Assembly (NCBI GenBank): GCA_945868475.1
Contig: CAMBLM010000010.1
Coordinates: forward strand, 43,661 to 107,660
Direction of reading: 5' to 3'
DNA length: 64,000 bases
DNA from: an uncultured Ruminococcus sp.
Lineage (GTDB): Bacteria > Bacillota > Clostridia > Oscillospirales > Ruminococcaceae
A program made the position numbers and the translations under genes. Below are positions 34,634 to 43,802 of this stretch, piece after piece. The notes beneath the pieces were generated by a model. The model searched no databases, was not told where the DNA came from, and saw only the letters and a program-made list of their open reading frames with translations. Positions within the stretch are counted from its first letter, which is position 1. Every line of letters starts with the position of its first letter.

Positions 34634-35761
34634 ATGAGATTGATGCACCTCTCCGACCTCCACATCGGCAAGCGACTGAACGAGTTTTCCCTGCTTGACG
34701 ACCAGAGCTATATCCTTGACGAAATTCTCCGCATTGCAGAGGAGCAAAAGCCCGATGCGGTCGCTATCGCAGGCGATATTTACGATAAATCAACACCGTC
34801 AGCAGAAGCTGTCGCGCTTTTTGACAGCTTTATCTCGCGCCTTGCAAGGCTTGTAACTCCCGTTTTCGTTATCAGCGGAAACCACGACAGTGCTGAGCGA
34901 ATAGCTTTCGGTTCAAGCCTTATGCAGACCGCAGGCGTGTATCTTTCGCCCGTTTACAACGGAGAGAGTTCACCGATCAAAGTCGATGATGAATTCGGCA
35001 GCGTGAATGTCTATATGCTGCCGTTCATTCGCCCGTCCGATGTGCGCCGCTGTTTCCCCGATGACGATACCGAAAGCTTCGACAGCGCGTTCAAAACAGC
35101 GGTTTCACACCTTAACGTGAACGAAAAGGAGCGGAATGTTATCATCGCGCACCAGTTCATAACGGGCGCAGCCGCAGGCGGTTCGGAGAGCGTTTCGGTC
35201 GGCGGTCTTGACAATATCTCGGCGGAAGTTTTTGCGCAGTTTGACTATGCCGCCCTCGGACATATCCATCATCGGCAGAACATAATGTCCGAAAAAGTCC
35301 GCTACAGCGGAACACCGCTCAAATACAGCTTTTCCGAAGTCGGAGATGAAAAGACCGTAACTATTGCAGACATCGGCAAAAAAGGTAAGCTTTCCATAGA
35401 AGAAGTTCCGCTTTGCCCGATGCGTGACCTCAGAGAGATAAAAGGGACATACCTCGAAATTACAGACAGGAATTTTTATGATAAATTCAACCGTGAGGAT
35501 TATATTTATGCCACCCTTACGGACGAAAATGACATTCCCGAGGCGATAGGACGGCTTCGCGCGGTCTATCCAAACATTATGAAGCTTGACTATGACAACA
35601 CCCGAACGAGGGAAAACCGCGTTGTCGGTGACCTTGCCGATGAGATCCAACGCTCCCCTGCCGAGCTTTTCGCCGAGTTTTACCGCACCTGCAACAATTC
35701 CGACCTTTCGGAGGAGCAGAAAGATTATCTTGACGGCGTGATAAAGGAGATATTTGTTTAA
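34634..35761 (+). CDS. sbcD: SbcD-type DNA repair exonuclease
   Basis: 375 residues with the Mre11/SbcD phosphoesterase motifs: HLSDLHIGKRLNE, AGDIYDKSTPS, VISGNHDSAERI, AHQFIT and LGHIHHRQ. The C-terminal capping domain follows. With SbcC it opens hairpins and processes DNA ends. The start ATG at 34634 lies just after the mfd stop; the RBS AAGGAC is within the mfd end. sbcC normally follows but is absent; repeats and two palindromic elements occupy the downstream 570 bp. Confidence 0.92.
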   Translation: MRLMHLSDLHIGKRLNEFSLLDDQSYILDEILRIAEEQKPDAVAIAGDIYDKSTPSAEAVALFDSFISRLARLVTPVFVISGNHDSAERIAFGSSLMQTAGVYLSPVYNGESSPIKVDDEFGSVNVYMLPFIRPSDVRRCFPDDDTESFDSAFKTAVSHLNVNEKERNVIIAHQFITGAAAGGSESVSVGGLDNISAEVFAQFDYAALGHIHHRQNIMSEKVRYSGTPLKYSFSEVGDEKTVTIADIGKKGKLSIEEVPLCPMRDLREIKGTYLEITDRNFYDKFNREDYIYATLTDENDIPEAIGRLRAVYPNIMKLDYDNTRTRENRVVGDLADEIQRSPAELFAEFYRTCNNSDLSEEQKDYLDGVIKEIFV

Positions 35762-35895
35762 TGCATAATGCGTAATGCGTAATTATTTTTGTTCCGTTAG
35801 TTTGCAATGAAAATTGTAGGGGCGTATCCTATATCCGCCCGATGCGAACCCTGTATTTTAGGCGTTTTCTGTATGAAACGGGTTTCCCGTCCTGT
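35762..35895. repeat. Mosaic intergenic repeat after sbcD
   Basis: AATGCGTAATGCGTAATT (35761-35782), GGCGTATCCTATATCCGCCC (35821-35840) and ACGGGTTTCCCGTCC (35878-35892): the same module types as at six other gaps. Confidence 0.75.
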
Positions 35896-35920
35896 GCCGC
35901 AAAGCGTAACATAATAAACG

Positions 35921-35968
35921 AACACCCCTTTTCAACGGTTTTATCCGATGAAAAGGGGCGTTTTCTTT
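35921..35968. terminator. Bidirectional terminator
   Basis: ACACCCCTTTTCA (35922-35934) pairs with TGAAAAGGGGCGT (35949-35961), followed by TTTTCTTT. Confidence 0.85.
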
Positions 35969-36016
35969 GATAAAATTATATATGGAGAAGAGTTGCTGCG
36001 ATATGGAACGTAATAC

Positions 36017-36136
36017 TAATACTAAACACCAATAAACTATAGACAAAAAATTGTCGCATAATCCATATAAAGCTGTTGAAACAGCTACAAGATTATGCTC
36101 GATTTTTTTATAGTTTTTAATTGGTGTTTAGTATAA
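36017..36136. mobile_element. Palindromic MITE-like element E4 (114 bp)
   Basis: The body is 36020-36133, TACTAAACACCAAT...GGTGTTTAGTA, flanked by TAA. An extra TAATACTAA just before the start (36011-36019) looks like a partial duplicate end. The core is as in E3 with an added hairpin AGCTGTT-GAA-ACAGCT. Confidence 0.85.
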
Positions 36137-36196
36137 AACGTCCGCGATATTACGCGATCGAGATGCTCAACGCTGTTGTGCATTAAATTTTTTATC

Positions 36197-36355
36197 TTAT
36201 ACTAAACACCATTTAAAATTTGGAAAAAGCTGATTAAAGCGAAGCGTTCGTTTTGCCATTTTGAGAAATGTACGAGTTTACGTCTTTAATGTCAATTTGA
36301 CATAAACATTTTGAAAAATGGCAAAAACGTATTAATCAGCGTTTCCTTAGTATTA
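36197..36355. mobile_element. Palindromic MITE-like element E5 (153 bp), TTA-flanked
   Basis: The body is 36200-36352 with TACTAAACACC at one end and TTAGTA at the other, but TTA (not TAA) on both flanks. Inner arms are CGTTTTGCCATTTT and AAAATGGCAAAAACG. It supplies the last codons of the TPR gene. Confidence 0.75.
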
Positions 36356-37151
36356 CTGCCGCAAGTGTCTGCTCCAGTTCCCTTGCGTTTCCTCCGTTAA
36401 GAATGTGCAGCTTCTTATATTTTTGCAGCTTTTCTTCATCTCCGAGAAGCTGCGAAGCTACGGCGGCTGAGGAGGCGGCTTGGTTCAGCTTCGGGTCAAG
36501 CTCCAGTGCCTTTTCGGAGTATTCGAGAGCTTTTTCAGCGTCGCCCTTGTGGAGCAGAAGCACGGAAAAGTTTGTGTATGCACTTGGACTTTCGGGGTCA
36601 TAGGTTATCGCATTTTCATAAGCCTGCTCGGCTTTCTGCATTTTGCCAAGGTCGGCATAGATAAGTCCGAGGTTCGACCAGGCTGTTGAGTTTGAGTAGT
36701 CGTGGAAAAGCAGCTGTTCATAACACTCGGCTGCGGCGTTCTTTTGTCCCGATTCGCTAAGACACAGTGCCTTGAACATCAGCACAGCCGAAAATTCGCA
36801 GCTGTCTGCGCAGTGCCTGTCGAGAAGCACATCAAGCGTTTTTATTGCTTTTTCAAATTTATTGTAATTATAGTCAGTTATTGCATTTGTCAGCAGCTTC
36901 ATCGCTCTAGGATCGTTTCGGAAAGCGTCGCCGATGATCTTTTTATAAAAATCCCTGTATATGTAACTGTCGAACGGCGAGCTTTTATGGCGTATTTTCA
37001 AAAATGAAAGCAGCAGCACAAGTGCGACCGATCCTGCTTTTGTCATAAGCTTTATATCCCGCTCTTTCGCAAAGGCAAGCTCATACACAAAAACACCTGC
37101 CGCAAAAATCAGTGATAAAATGTTTATTATTCTCAAAACCCTGTATTTCAT
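36336..37151 (-). CDS. TPR-repeat membrane protein
   Basis: 271 residues from the ATG at 37151 (GGGGGAAC upstream). Two N-terminal hydrophobic helices (IINILSLIFAAGVFVYELAF and AGSVALVLLLSFLKI) anchor it. Residues about 110-260 are tetratricopeptide repeats (YSNSTAWSNLGLIYADLGKM, QAYENAITYDPESPSAYTNF, YSEKALELDPKLNQAASSAA). TPRs mediate protein contacts; partner unknown. The final residues ILRKR and the stop come from element E5, so the native C-terminus has been replaced. Confidence 0.85.
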   Translation of the reverse strand: MKYRVLRIINILSLIFAAGVFVYELAFAKERDIKLMTKAGSVALVLLLSFLKIRHKSSPFDSYIYRDFYKKIIGDAFRNDPRAMKLLTNAITDYNYNKFEKAIKTLDVLLDRHCADSCEFSAVLMFKALCLSESGQKNAAAECYEQLLFHDYSNSTAWSNLGLIYADLGKMQKAEQAYENAITYDPESPSAYTNFSVLLLHKGDAEKALEYSEKALELDPKLNQAASSAAVASQLLGDEEKLQKYKKLHILNGGNARELEQTLAAVILRKR

Positions 37152-37170
37152 TTGTTCCCCCATATAATTA

Positions 37171-37199
37171 AAAGAGCCTGCTTATGCGGCAGGCTCTTT
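37171..37199. terminator. Terminator between gapA and the TPR gene
   Basis: AAAGAGCCTGC / GCAGGCTCTTT with T runs on both strands; terminates gapA on the minus strand. Confidence 0.9.
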
Positions 37200-37219
37200 T
37201 TGAACATTAAGAACTAAAC

Positions 37220-38257
37220 TTACTTGAGTTCAGCGAAGTACTTGATTGTTCTAACCATCTGAGATGTGTAGGAGTTCTCGTTATCATACCAAGAAACTAC
37301 CTGTACTTCAAAGAGGTCGTCAGCGATCTTAGCTACCATTGTCTGTGTAGCATCGAAGAGAGAACCGTATCTCATACCGATAACGTCGGAAGAAACGATC
37401 TGATCCTCGTTGTAGCCGAAGGACTCGGAAGCAGCAGCCTTCATAGCAGCGTTGATGCCTTCCTTAGTAACGTCTGCACCCTTAACAACAGCTGTAAGGA
37501 TCGTTGTAGAACCTGTAGGAACAGGAACACGCTGTGCAGAACCGATGAGCTTGCCGTTGAGTTCAGGAATTACAAGGCCGATTGCCTTTGCAGCACCTGT
37601 GGAGTTAGGAACGATGTTAGCAGCACCTGCTCTTGCTCTTCTGAGGTCACCCTTTCTGTGAGGACCGTCGAGGATCATCTGGTCGCCTGTGTAAGCGTGG
37701 ATTGTGCTCATGATACCGGACTGGATAGGAGCATAATCGTTAAGAGCCTTAGCCATAGGAGCGAGGCAGTTTGTTGTGCAGGATGCAGCAGAGATGATCT
37801 TGTCATCAGCTGTAAGTGTCTTTTCATTTACAGAGTAAACGATGGTCTTGAGGTCGTTGCCGGCAGGAGCGGAGATAACAACCTTCTTAGCGCCTGCATC
37901 GATGTGAGCCTGGGACTTGTCCTTAGAGCAGTAGAAACCTGTGCACTCGAGAACAACGTCAACGCCGATCTCACCCCAAGGAAGATCCTTAGCGTCCTTT
38001 TCAGCATAGATCTTGAGTGTCTTGCCGTCAACTGTGATTGTGCCTGCTTCATCATCAGCGGAAACAGTGTGCTTGTTTTCACCGATCTTGCCGCAGTAAC
38101 CGCCCTGAGCAGTATCATACTTGAGGAGCTGAGCGAGCATAGAAGGCTTTGTGAGGTCGTTGATAGCAACTACATCATAACCCTCTGCACCGAACATCTG
38201 TCTGAATGCGAGACGACCGATACGACCGAAACCATTGATTGCAACTTTAACTGACAT
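37220..38257 (-). CDS. gapA: Glyceraldehyde-3-phosphate dehydrogenase
   Basis: 345 residues. NAD-binding [19 protein letters not shown], the active-site [13 protein letters not shown] with catalytic Cys, and [17 protein letters not shown] and [16 protein letters not shown] are all present. It is the glycolytic NAD-dependent enzyme. AGGAGG precedes the ATG. Monocistronic, with its own promoter and terminator. Codon use is strongly biased, as expected for a highly expressed gene. Confidence 0.97.
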   Translation of the reverse strand: MSVKVAINGFGRIGRLAFRQMFGAEGYDVVAINDLTKPSMLAQLLKYDTAQGGYCGKIGENKHTVSADDEAGTITVDGKTLKIYAEKDAKDLPWGEIGVDVVLECTGFYCSKDKSQAHIDAGAKKVVISAPAGNDLKTIVYSVNEKTLTADDKIISAASCTTNCLAPMAKALNDYAPIQSGIMSTIHAYTGDQMILDGPHRKGDLRRARAGAANIVPNSTGAAKAIGLVIPELNGKLIGSAQRVPVPTGSTTILTAVVKGADVTKEGINAAMKAAASESFGYNEDQIVSSDVIGMRYGSLFDATQTMVAKIADDLFEVQVVSWYDNENSYTSQMVRTIKYFAELK

Positions 38258-38341
38258 AATAAATTTTCCTCCTAAAAAGAAATTTAATATACGGCTTTGG
38301 AAAATATCCTTAAAAAAGATATCCCTAAGCTTTATAAATCT

Positions 38342-38370
38342 ATTTTACCTTATTTTTTCGATTTTGGCAA
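38342..38370 (-). promoter_or_regulatory. Promoter of gapA
   Basis: Minus strand TTGCCA (38370-38365), 17 bp, TAAAAT (38347-38342). Confidence 0.75.
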
Positions 38371-38587
38371 TACCTTTTGACAAAAAAATAACATTTTTCA
38401 GAAACTTTTTTCAAAACGCCGCAAAAGCTTTGACAGGTTGGTTCAAAATGACCGAAAGGGAGCGGACAATGTGACTATTTTGTGCCAATAAGACGAAATT
38501 ATGATTAAATTTTCAAAAAAGCAATGCAGAAAACGAAATACTGTGGTATAATAGTAGTGCAATTTTTTATGAAGGGATCACTGCTTT

Positions 38588-39616
38588 ATGGATAGTGCCG
38601 TTCTTCTTGCCCTGCGTGAGTTTTATGAACGCTCCGAGATACCTGCCGCGATAGTTTCCGACGGTGTAAAATTTGAAAACAGCCGTTATGCCGAGCTTTT
38701 TGACGGAAAAGCCGTATCAAAGGACGCCTTTGCTGAAAGAGTGCTGAAAAAGGGCTGCGGCTATGAGCTTATCGGCGATATGATCGTGAGCGTGAATGTT
38801 ATAAGCTATGACGGTGTTTCGGTGATCGAAATTTTCGATAAAAGTCCCGTTGAAGCTGCAATGCGAAGCCCCGGTGTGAACAGATACCTCGTCTGCTTCT
38901 TCTCACGGTTGAGAAGCTGCGTCCACAACATCTCGATGATATCGGAAAAACTCCTCGAAAAGCTTGCCGACTGCGCAGAAAAATATGACGGCATCGAGCA
39001 GAATTTCAGCAGCATAAACAGCAGTCTGCGCGATATAATATCCTTTATCCTCGATCCCGAACAGATGATATTCCTTATGGACGACAACTGCACCGAAAGC
39101 GTTGTCAGCGTGAGCGATACGATGACAGAGCTTGCCCGTCAGTTTGCCGAATACCGAACCGATATTTCGGTCAAAACGGATATCTGCAAAAATGCGGCGG
39201 CAAAACTCGGCAAAAGTTCATTCTGTGTGCTTATTTCCGATATAACACAGCGGCTTTGCAGCGGTGAATACATACCGAACGAAGTGGTATTTTCCGTAAA
39301 AGAAGACGAAAGCGGCGTCAAAGTCCGCATTTCCGCCGATACTTCGGATAAGCAGCTGTCAGAACTTGCGGCAGCAGGCGAAAAGAGCTTTTCGGAGGGA
39401 TTTTTCTTCGATTATATCTCCGACCTTTTCTGCAAAAGATTTAACGCTTCGCTCGAAAAGACGGGTGAGAACGCTTATGAACTCAGTTTTCCAAAGCTTG
39501 CGGACGGCGAGTTCGTTTTATCCGCTGTGCAGAAATTCGACGAAGGAAAGCAGCTTTTCTCACCAATGGAAGTACGCTTTGCCGACAGGAGAGTTTACAT
39601 TCCTGCCTGCTCATAA
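38588..39616 (+). CDS. Degenerate sensor-kinase-like protein
   Basis: 342 residues. The N-terminal part (about 1-95) is PAS-like (IPAAIVSDGVKFENSRYAEL). The middle has a dimerisation-helix pair with a His in place (RLRSCVHNISMISEKLLEKL). The rest has the spacing of a histidine-kinase ATPase domain, but I see no clear N, G1 or G2 glycine boxes. It may be an inactive scaffold or sensor. Upstream is an extended -10 (TGGTATAAT, 38544-38552) and GAAGGGA before the ATG. Followed within 22 bp by a lipoprotein gene. Confidence 0.6.
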   Translation: MDSAVLLALREFYERSEIPAAIVSDGVKFENSRYAELFDGKAVSKDAFAERVLKKGCGYELIGDMIVSVNVISYDGVSVIEIFDKSPVEAAMRSPGVNRYLVCFFSRLRSCVHNISMISEKLLEKLADCAEKYDGIEQNFSSINSSLRDIISFILDPEQMIFLMDDNCTESVVSVSDTMTELARQFAEYRTDISVKTDICKNAAAKLGKSSFCVLISDITQRLCSGEYIPNEVVFSVKEDESGVKVRISADTSDKQLSELAAAGEKSFSEGFFFDYISDLFCKRFNASLEKTGENAYELSFPKLADGEFVLSAVQKFDEGKQLFSPMEVRFADRRVYIPACS

Positions 39617-39638
39617 AATATAAGGGAGAATTTTTGAT

Positions 39639-40400
39639 ATGAAAAATAAAAGAACAATGAAAATTATCGCAGCACTCGCCGCTCTGTGTATGACAGCAGC
39701 AATGTTCGGCGGCTGCTCAAAAAATAATGACAGCACTTCCGATACATCTGTAAGTGCTTCCGATGAAAGCGGCGGGGAACAGACTGCCGCAACGCAGCGT
39801 CCCGTTGCCGATGGCGATATTTACGCTATAAACAAGTTCAAGGTAAAGGATCTTCCCGAAAATTACGTTATGGCACAGAAGTCGCAGGAGGATCTTGACC
39901 AGCATTTCCGCTATATAATCGATGACGGCAAAGCGCAGATGGCTGTTTACGCCGCAAACTACGCCGAGGATTACGGCGAGCTTGAAGACTTTATCGGACG
40001 TATCCGTTTTTCTATGACTTTTAATAATGTAATGTACAAGTGCGATACGGAGTTTACCGATAATCAGGATATAAGCATTGCAGGCTTCAGCGGAAGATGG
40101 TGTGACTACACCATTACCCAGAACGAGTTTGAAACCGATGAGAACGGCGACACATACAAGGACGAAGACGGAAACGACATCAAGACTCCTGTTGCATGGT
40201 ACACCGGCAGACTTTACTGCTTCTACTCCGACAATGACGCTTTCTATTTCACGGTCGAATCCACACAGGATTACTGGGATAATGTTGTCGGCGATTTTGA
40301 AACGAAGATACTTCCCAACATTTATATAGATGAAAATGCGGAGAATGACCCCGAAACGGACGAGGCTTCGACCGAAACAGCCGCAGCCGAAGCACAGTAA
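39639..40400 (+). CDS. Putative lipoprotein (253 aa)
   Basis: Signal peptide IIAALAALCMTAAMFGGCSK with lipobox Cys at about residue 26, then a Ser/Thr-rich linker and an acidic globular part (DLPENYVMAQKSQEDLDQHF, FSGRWCDYTITQNEFETDEN). The tail is rich in Glu/Thr/Ala. I do not recognise the domain. Exported and lipid-anchored by inference. After the stop at 40398-40400 the same frame stays open for 12 more codons of the same composition (AHAETEETPSAE-stop), so the stop looks recent. AAGGGAG precedes the ATG. Confidence 0.75.
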   Translation: MKNKRTMKIIAALAALCMTAAMFGGCSKNNDSTSDTSVSASDESGGEQTAATQRPVADGDIYAINKFKVKDLPENYVMAQKSQEDLDQHFRYIIDDGKAQMAVYAANYAEDYGELEDFIGRIRFSMTFNNVMYKCDTEFTDNQDISIAGFSGRWCDYTITQNEFETDENGDTYKDEDGNDIKTPVAWYTGRLYCFYSDNDAFYFTVESTQDYWDNVVGDFETKILPNIYIDENAENDPETDEASTETAAAEAQ

Positions 40401-40467
40401 GCTCACGCTGAAACCGAAGAAACACCTTCCGCCGAATAAACGGACGGAAAATCGTGAAAAATAACGG

Positions 40468-40496
40468 TTGCATCTGCAATAAATTTGTGGTATAAT
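40468..40496 (+). promoter_or_regulatory. Promoter of the cysE-cysS T-box transcript
   Basis: TTGCAT (40468-40473), 17 bp, TATAAT (40491-40496) with an extended TGG. Confidence 0.75.
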
Positions 40497-40514
40497 CATA
40501 TAATATAATAGTTC

Positions 40515-40780
40515 ATAAAAGCATATCGGTCAGAGTAGCTTTTGCTCGGGATAACAGAGAACGTCGGGGTGGTGTAACGGCGGCGAAGAGCGTCAGTGAA
40601 GTGCGGCCGCCGGCTCGGACGGGGAAAATTTCACGCTAAGATCGTGAAAGCAAAGTATCCGTCTGCGTTAGTCCGCGTTAAGGATAAAAAAGACAGTCCG
40701 TTCGGACTAATTGAAGTGGAACCGTGGTCAAAAGCCGCCTTCAGGAACGAAAAATTCGCTCTTGAAGGCGCTTTTTGTTT
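40515..40780 (+). promoter_or_regulatory. T-box riboswitch, cysteine specifier (TGC)
   Basis: Long stem I with GTGAAGTGCGG around a TGC specifier (40602-40604). T-box core TGGAACCGTGG (40717-40727). Terminator CGCCTTCA (40736-40743) / TGAAGGCG (40763-40770) with CTTTTTG. It senses uncharged tRNA-Cys by the known T-box mechanism and matches the downstream cysE and cysS genes. Confidence 0.88.
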
Positions 40781-40782
40781 AA

Positions 40783-40960
40783 TTCGGAATTAGGAATTCG
40801 GAATGCGGAATTATATTAATGCGTAATTTTTATTTCGCATATTTGCGTTGTGGGGCAGAAATCCATCCCCCGCAAAATTTAATGCAATGCATGGAGAAAA
40901 ATAATTCTGAATTCCGAATTTCAATTGGCGGATTCTATATCCTCCCGTTTGCAAACGCTG
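40783..40960. repeat. Mosaic repeat between the T-box and cysE
   Basis: AATTCGGAATTAGGAATTCGG (40780-40803 region), GCGGAATTATATTAATGCG and GGCGGATTCTATATCC (40926-40941). It lengthens the leader between the antiterminator and the first gene to about 280 bp. Confidence 0.75.
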
Positions 40961-41058
40961 TTTCTTTTTACAAAATTCCAAGTTCAGCGAATTTTTCATC
41001 GAACAATATCTATATAAGTCGCCTCGTGACATCACTAACAAAGGAGCTGTATTTTATT

Positions 41059-41778
41059 GTGATAATTAATTTTGAATATCTAAAAAAGCAGTTTAACGAA
41101 GAAATTGAATCGGTAAAGCGGCGTGACCCTGCCGCAAGAAGCACCCTCGAGATAGTCCTCACCTACTCGGGACTTCACGCTATCCTTGCGTACAGAGTTG
41201 CACATAAGCTTTACGAAAAGAAGCTTTACCTCGCCGCCCGTATAATCTCCCAGACTGCGCGATTTCTCACGGGAATTGAAATCCACCCGGGTGCAAAGAT
41301 CGGCAAGGGATTTTTCATCGACCACGGCTCGGGCGTAGTCATCGGCGAAACCACCGAAATCGGCGACAACTGTCTTGTATATCAGGGCGTAACGCTCGGC
41401 GGTACGGGCAAAGACAAGGGCAAGCGTCACCCTACTCTCGGCAACAACGTTATGGTCGGCGCAGGCGCAAGAGTCCTCGGGCCTTTCAAAGTCGGCGACA
41501 ATGTTAAGATAGCCGCAAACGCAGTCGTTCTCGAAACGATACCGCCAAACTGCACGGCTGTCGGCGTACCTGCACGGATAGTCCGCAGGAACGGCGAAAG
41601 GGTGCAGAACTGCGACCTCGATCAGGTGCATATCCCCGACCCCGTTTCGCTCGAACTCTGCAAACAGCTTGCGAGGATAGAAAGCCTTGAAAAGAAAGTC
41701 AACAAGCTTGAAATAAGCGAGCTTGGAAAGAAGTATAACACCAATCAGAAAGGAAATACCGAAGATGAAAATATATAA
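41059..41778 (+). CDS. cysE: Serine O-acetyltransferase
   Basis: 239 residues. The N-terminal helices (KKQFNEEIESVKRRDPAARS) lead to hexapeptide repeats (GIEIHPGAKIGKGFFIDHGS, VVIGETTEIGDNCLVYQGVT) with catalytic His and Asp. It makes O-acetylserine for cysteine synthesis. The start is GTG 41059 after AAGGAG with a rather long spacer of 12 nt. The tail ELGKKYNTNQKG overlaps cysS by 14 bp. Controlled by the cysteine T-box upstream. Confidence 0.93.
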   Translation: MIINFEYLKKQFNEEIESVKRRDPAARSTLEIVLTYSGLHAILAYRVAHKLYEKKLYLAARIISQTARFLTGIEIHPGAKIGKGFFIDHGSGVVIGETTEIGDNCLVYQGVTLGGTGKDKGKRHPTLGNNVMVGAGARVLGPFKVGDNVKIAANAVVLETIPPNCTAVGVPARIVRRNGERVQNCDLDQVHIPDPVSLELCKQLARIESLEKKVNKLEISELGKKYNTNQKGNTEDENI

Positions 41779-43183
41779 CTCACTCACAAGAACCAAGGAA
41801 GACTTTATCCCGAGAGAAGAGGGCAAGGTTTCAATGTACACCTGCGGCCCTACGGTCTACCACTATGCTCATATCGGAAACCTCCGCAGCTATATTATGG
41901 AGGACGTTCTCGAAAAGTATCTCCGCTTCACGGGACTTGACGTTAAAAGAGTAATGAACATCACCGACGTCGGACATCTCACAAGCGACGGTGACACGGG
42001 CGATGACAAGATGCTCAAAGGCGCAAAGCGTGAGCATAAGACCGTTATGGAAATCGCAAAGTTTTACACTGACGCTTTCTTTGCAGACTGCGCAAAGCTC
42101 AACATCAAGACCCCTGACGTTGTTCAGCCTGCAACGGGCTGCATTGACGAGTTCATCAAGGTCATCTCTTCGCTTATCGAGAAAGGTTATGCTTACGAAG
42201 CAGGCGGAAACATCTACTTCGACACATCGAAGCTCAAACAGTATTACGTTTTCAACGACTTCAAAGAAGAAGACCTTGCTGTCGGCGTAAGAGAGGGCGT
42301 TGAAGAGGACTCCAACAAGCGCAACAAGGCTGACTTCGTGCTTTGGTTCACAAAGTCCAAATTTGACGATCAGGAACTCAAATGGGACAGCCCGTGGGGA
42401 GTTGGCTACCCCGGCTGGCATATTGAATGTTCCTGCATAAGCATGAAATATCTCGGCGAATACCTTGATATCCACTGCGGCGGCATAGACAACGCTTTCC
42501 CTCATCACACGAACGAGATCGCACAGAGCGAATCCTACCTCGGACATAAGTGGTGCAACTACTGGTTCCATGTTCACCACCTCAACACCAACAGCGGCAA
42601 GATGTCAAAGTCCTCGGGCGAGTTCCTCACCGTTTCGCTCCTCGAAGAAAAGGGCTACGATCCGCTCGTTTACCGCTTCTTCTGCCTGCTTTCACACTAT
42701 AGAAAGTCGCTCGTTTTCTCGTATGAGAACCTCGACAACGCCGCAGTTTCCTATAATAAGATGATCGCAAAGATCGCCGCACTTTTAAAGGAAAACGGCG
42801 GAGATATCGACAAGGACGCTTACGACAGGCTTATGAAGAACTTCACCGATGCGCTCGATAACGACCTGAACACAGCTCAGGCTATCACAGCAGTTTATGA
42901 CGTTCTCCGTGACGGCACAAACGCCGCAACAAAGCTTGCACTTATCAAGGAATTCGATAAGGTGCTTTCGATCGGACTTTTCGCAAACGCAGAAAAGCTC
43001 AACAAAGCCGCAGAAAATGCCGATGACGACCTCCCCGAAGAGGTAAAGAAGCTTGCCGAGGAGAGAAAGGCCGCACGAAAGGAAAAGAATTTCGCCCTCG
43101 CCGACGAGCTTCGTGACAAGATAACCGCACTCGGATATGTTGTTGAGGAAACACGTCAGGGAACGAAGATAACGAAGAAATAA
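41765..43183 (+). CDS. cysS: Cysteinyl-tRNA synthetase
   Basis: 472 residues. Class I signatures: TCGPTVYHYAHIGNLRSY (HIGH-like) and KMSKSSGEF (KMSKS). Zinc ligands are at Cys near 28 and the HIECSCISMKYLGEYLDIHCGG region. It charges tRNA-Cys. It overlaps cysE and shares the T-box leader, so synthesis and use of cysteine are co-controlled. Start ATG 41765. Confidence 0.97.
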   Translation: MKIYNSLTRTKEDFIPREEGKVSMYTCGPTVYHYAHIGNLRSYIMEDVLEKYLRFTGLDVKRVMNITDVGHLTSDGDTGDDKMLKGAKREHKTVMEIAKFYTDAFFADCAKLNIKTPDVVQPATGCIDEFIKVISSLIEKGYAYEAGGNIYFDTSKLKQYYVFNDFKEEDLAVGVREGVEEDSNKRNKADFVLWFTKSKFDDQELKWDSPWGVGYPGWHIECSCISMKYLGEYLDIHCGGIDNAFPHHTNEIAQSESYLGHKWCNYWFHVHHLNTNSGKMSKSSGEFLTVSLLEEKGYDPLVYRFFCLLSHYRKSLVFSYENLDNAAVSYNKMIAKIAALLKENGGDIDKDAYDRLMKNFTDALDNDLNTAQAITAVYDVLRDGTNAATKLALIKEFDKVLSIGLFANAEKLNKAAENADDDLPEEVKKLAEERKAARKEKNFALADELRDKITALGYVVEETRQGTKITKK

Positions 43184-43300
43184 TGCGTAATTCGTAATTC
43201 GTAATTATTTTTGTTTCGCAAATTATTTGAATTTCGTAGGGCGGATTCTATATCCGCCCGTTGCATATTTCTTAATAAAACCGAATTTCAGTTTCCTATT
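43184..43300. repeat. Mosaic repeat after cysS
   Basis: GCGTAATTCGTAATTCGTAATT (43185-43206 region) and GGGCGGATTCTATATCCGCCC (about 43239-43259). Confidence 0.8.
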
Positions 43301-43387
43301 CTGCACTGCAAAGTGTATCCTTAGTATAGAATATACGGATTTGCTCGGGGCATATTATGCAATATAAACATAAATTGTGAAAAGCCC

Positions 43388-43416
43388 TTGCATTTTCGGA
43401 AACTTTGTGATACAAT
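43388..43416 (+). promoter_or_regulatory. Promoter of secG
   Basis: TTGCAT (43388-43393), 17 bp, TACAAT (43411-43416). Confidence 0.7.
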
Positions 43417-43469
43417 AAAATAAATAATTATGTAATTAAGCAACGTTTTATGAAAAAGGAAGGTCATAT

Positions 43470-43724
43470 ATGAGCATTTGGGAAATCATCTGCGGCGTTA
43501 TTATGCTTATCGCCTGCATTATCCTTATCATTTTATCAATTCTTCAGCCGCCAAAGCAGCAGAATATGAGTTCGGCTTTATCAGGCTCATCATCAAACTT
43601 CTTTGACAAGACCGGCGGTGCTACAAGAGAGCAGGCTTTGAGCCAGCTTACCAAGGTCGTTGTTATCGTACTGTTTGTTATGACGCTTATCGTAAACATC
43701 ATCGGCATTGTTGCAGGCAAGTAA
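43470..43724 (+). CDS. secG: SecG subunit of the preprotein translocase
   Basis: 84 residues, two transmembrane helices (IICGVIMLIACIILIILSIL and VVVIVLFVMTLIVNIIGIVA) joined by a glycine/serine-rich loop (SSALSGSSSNFFDKTGGATR). Position and loop are typical of SecG upstream of rnr. It works with SecYE in export. AAGGAAGG precedes the ATG. Confidence 0.93.
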   Translation: MSIWEIICGVIMLIACIILIILSILQPPKQQNMSSALSGSSSNFFDKTGGATREQALSQLTKVVVIVLFVMTLIVNIIGIVAGK

Positions 43725-43802
43725 GTGCTTTGCGGTCGGTATGTTTGTGAAAAATTGACCGATAATGTCCTGTGTTTGCTTCGTTCAGACACAGGACATT
43801 TG

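Noticed and set aside
40515..40640. tRNA-like GC-rich stretch
   Set aside because: It is part of the T-box leader; no cloverleaf with acceptor stem and CCA was found. No tRNA or rRNA gene was recognised in the window.
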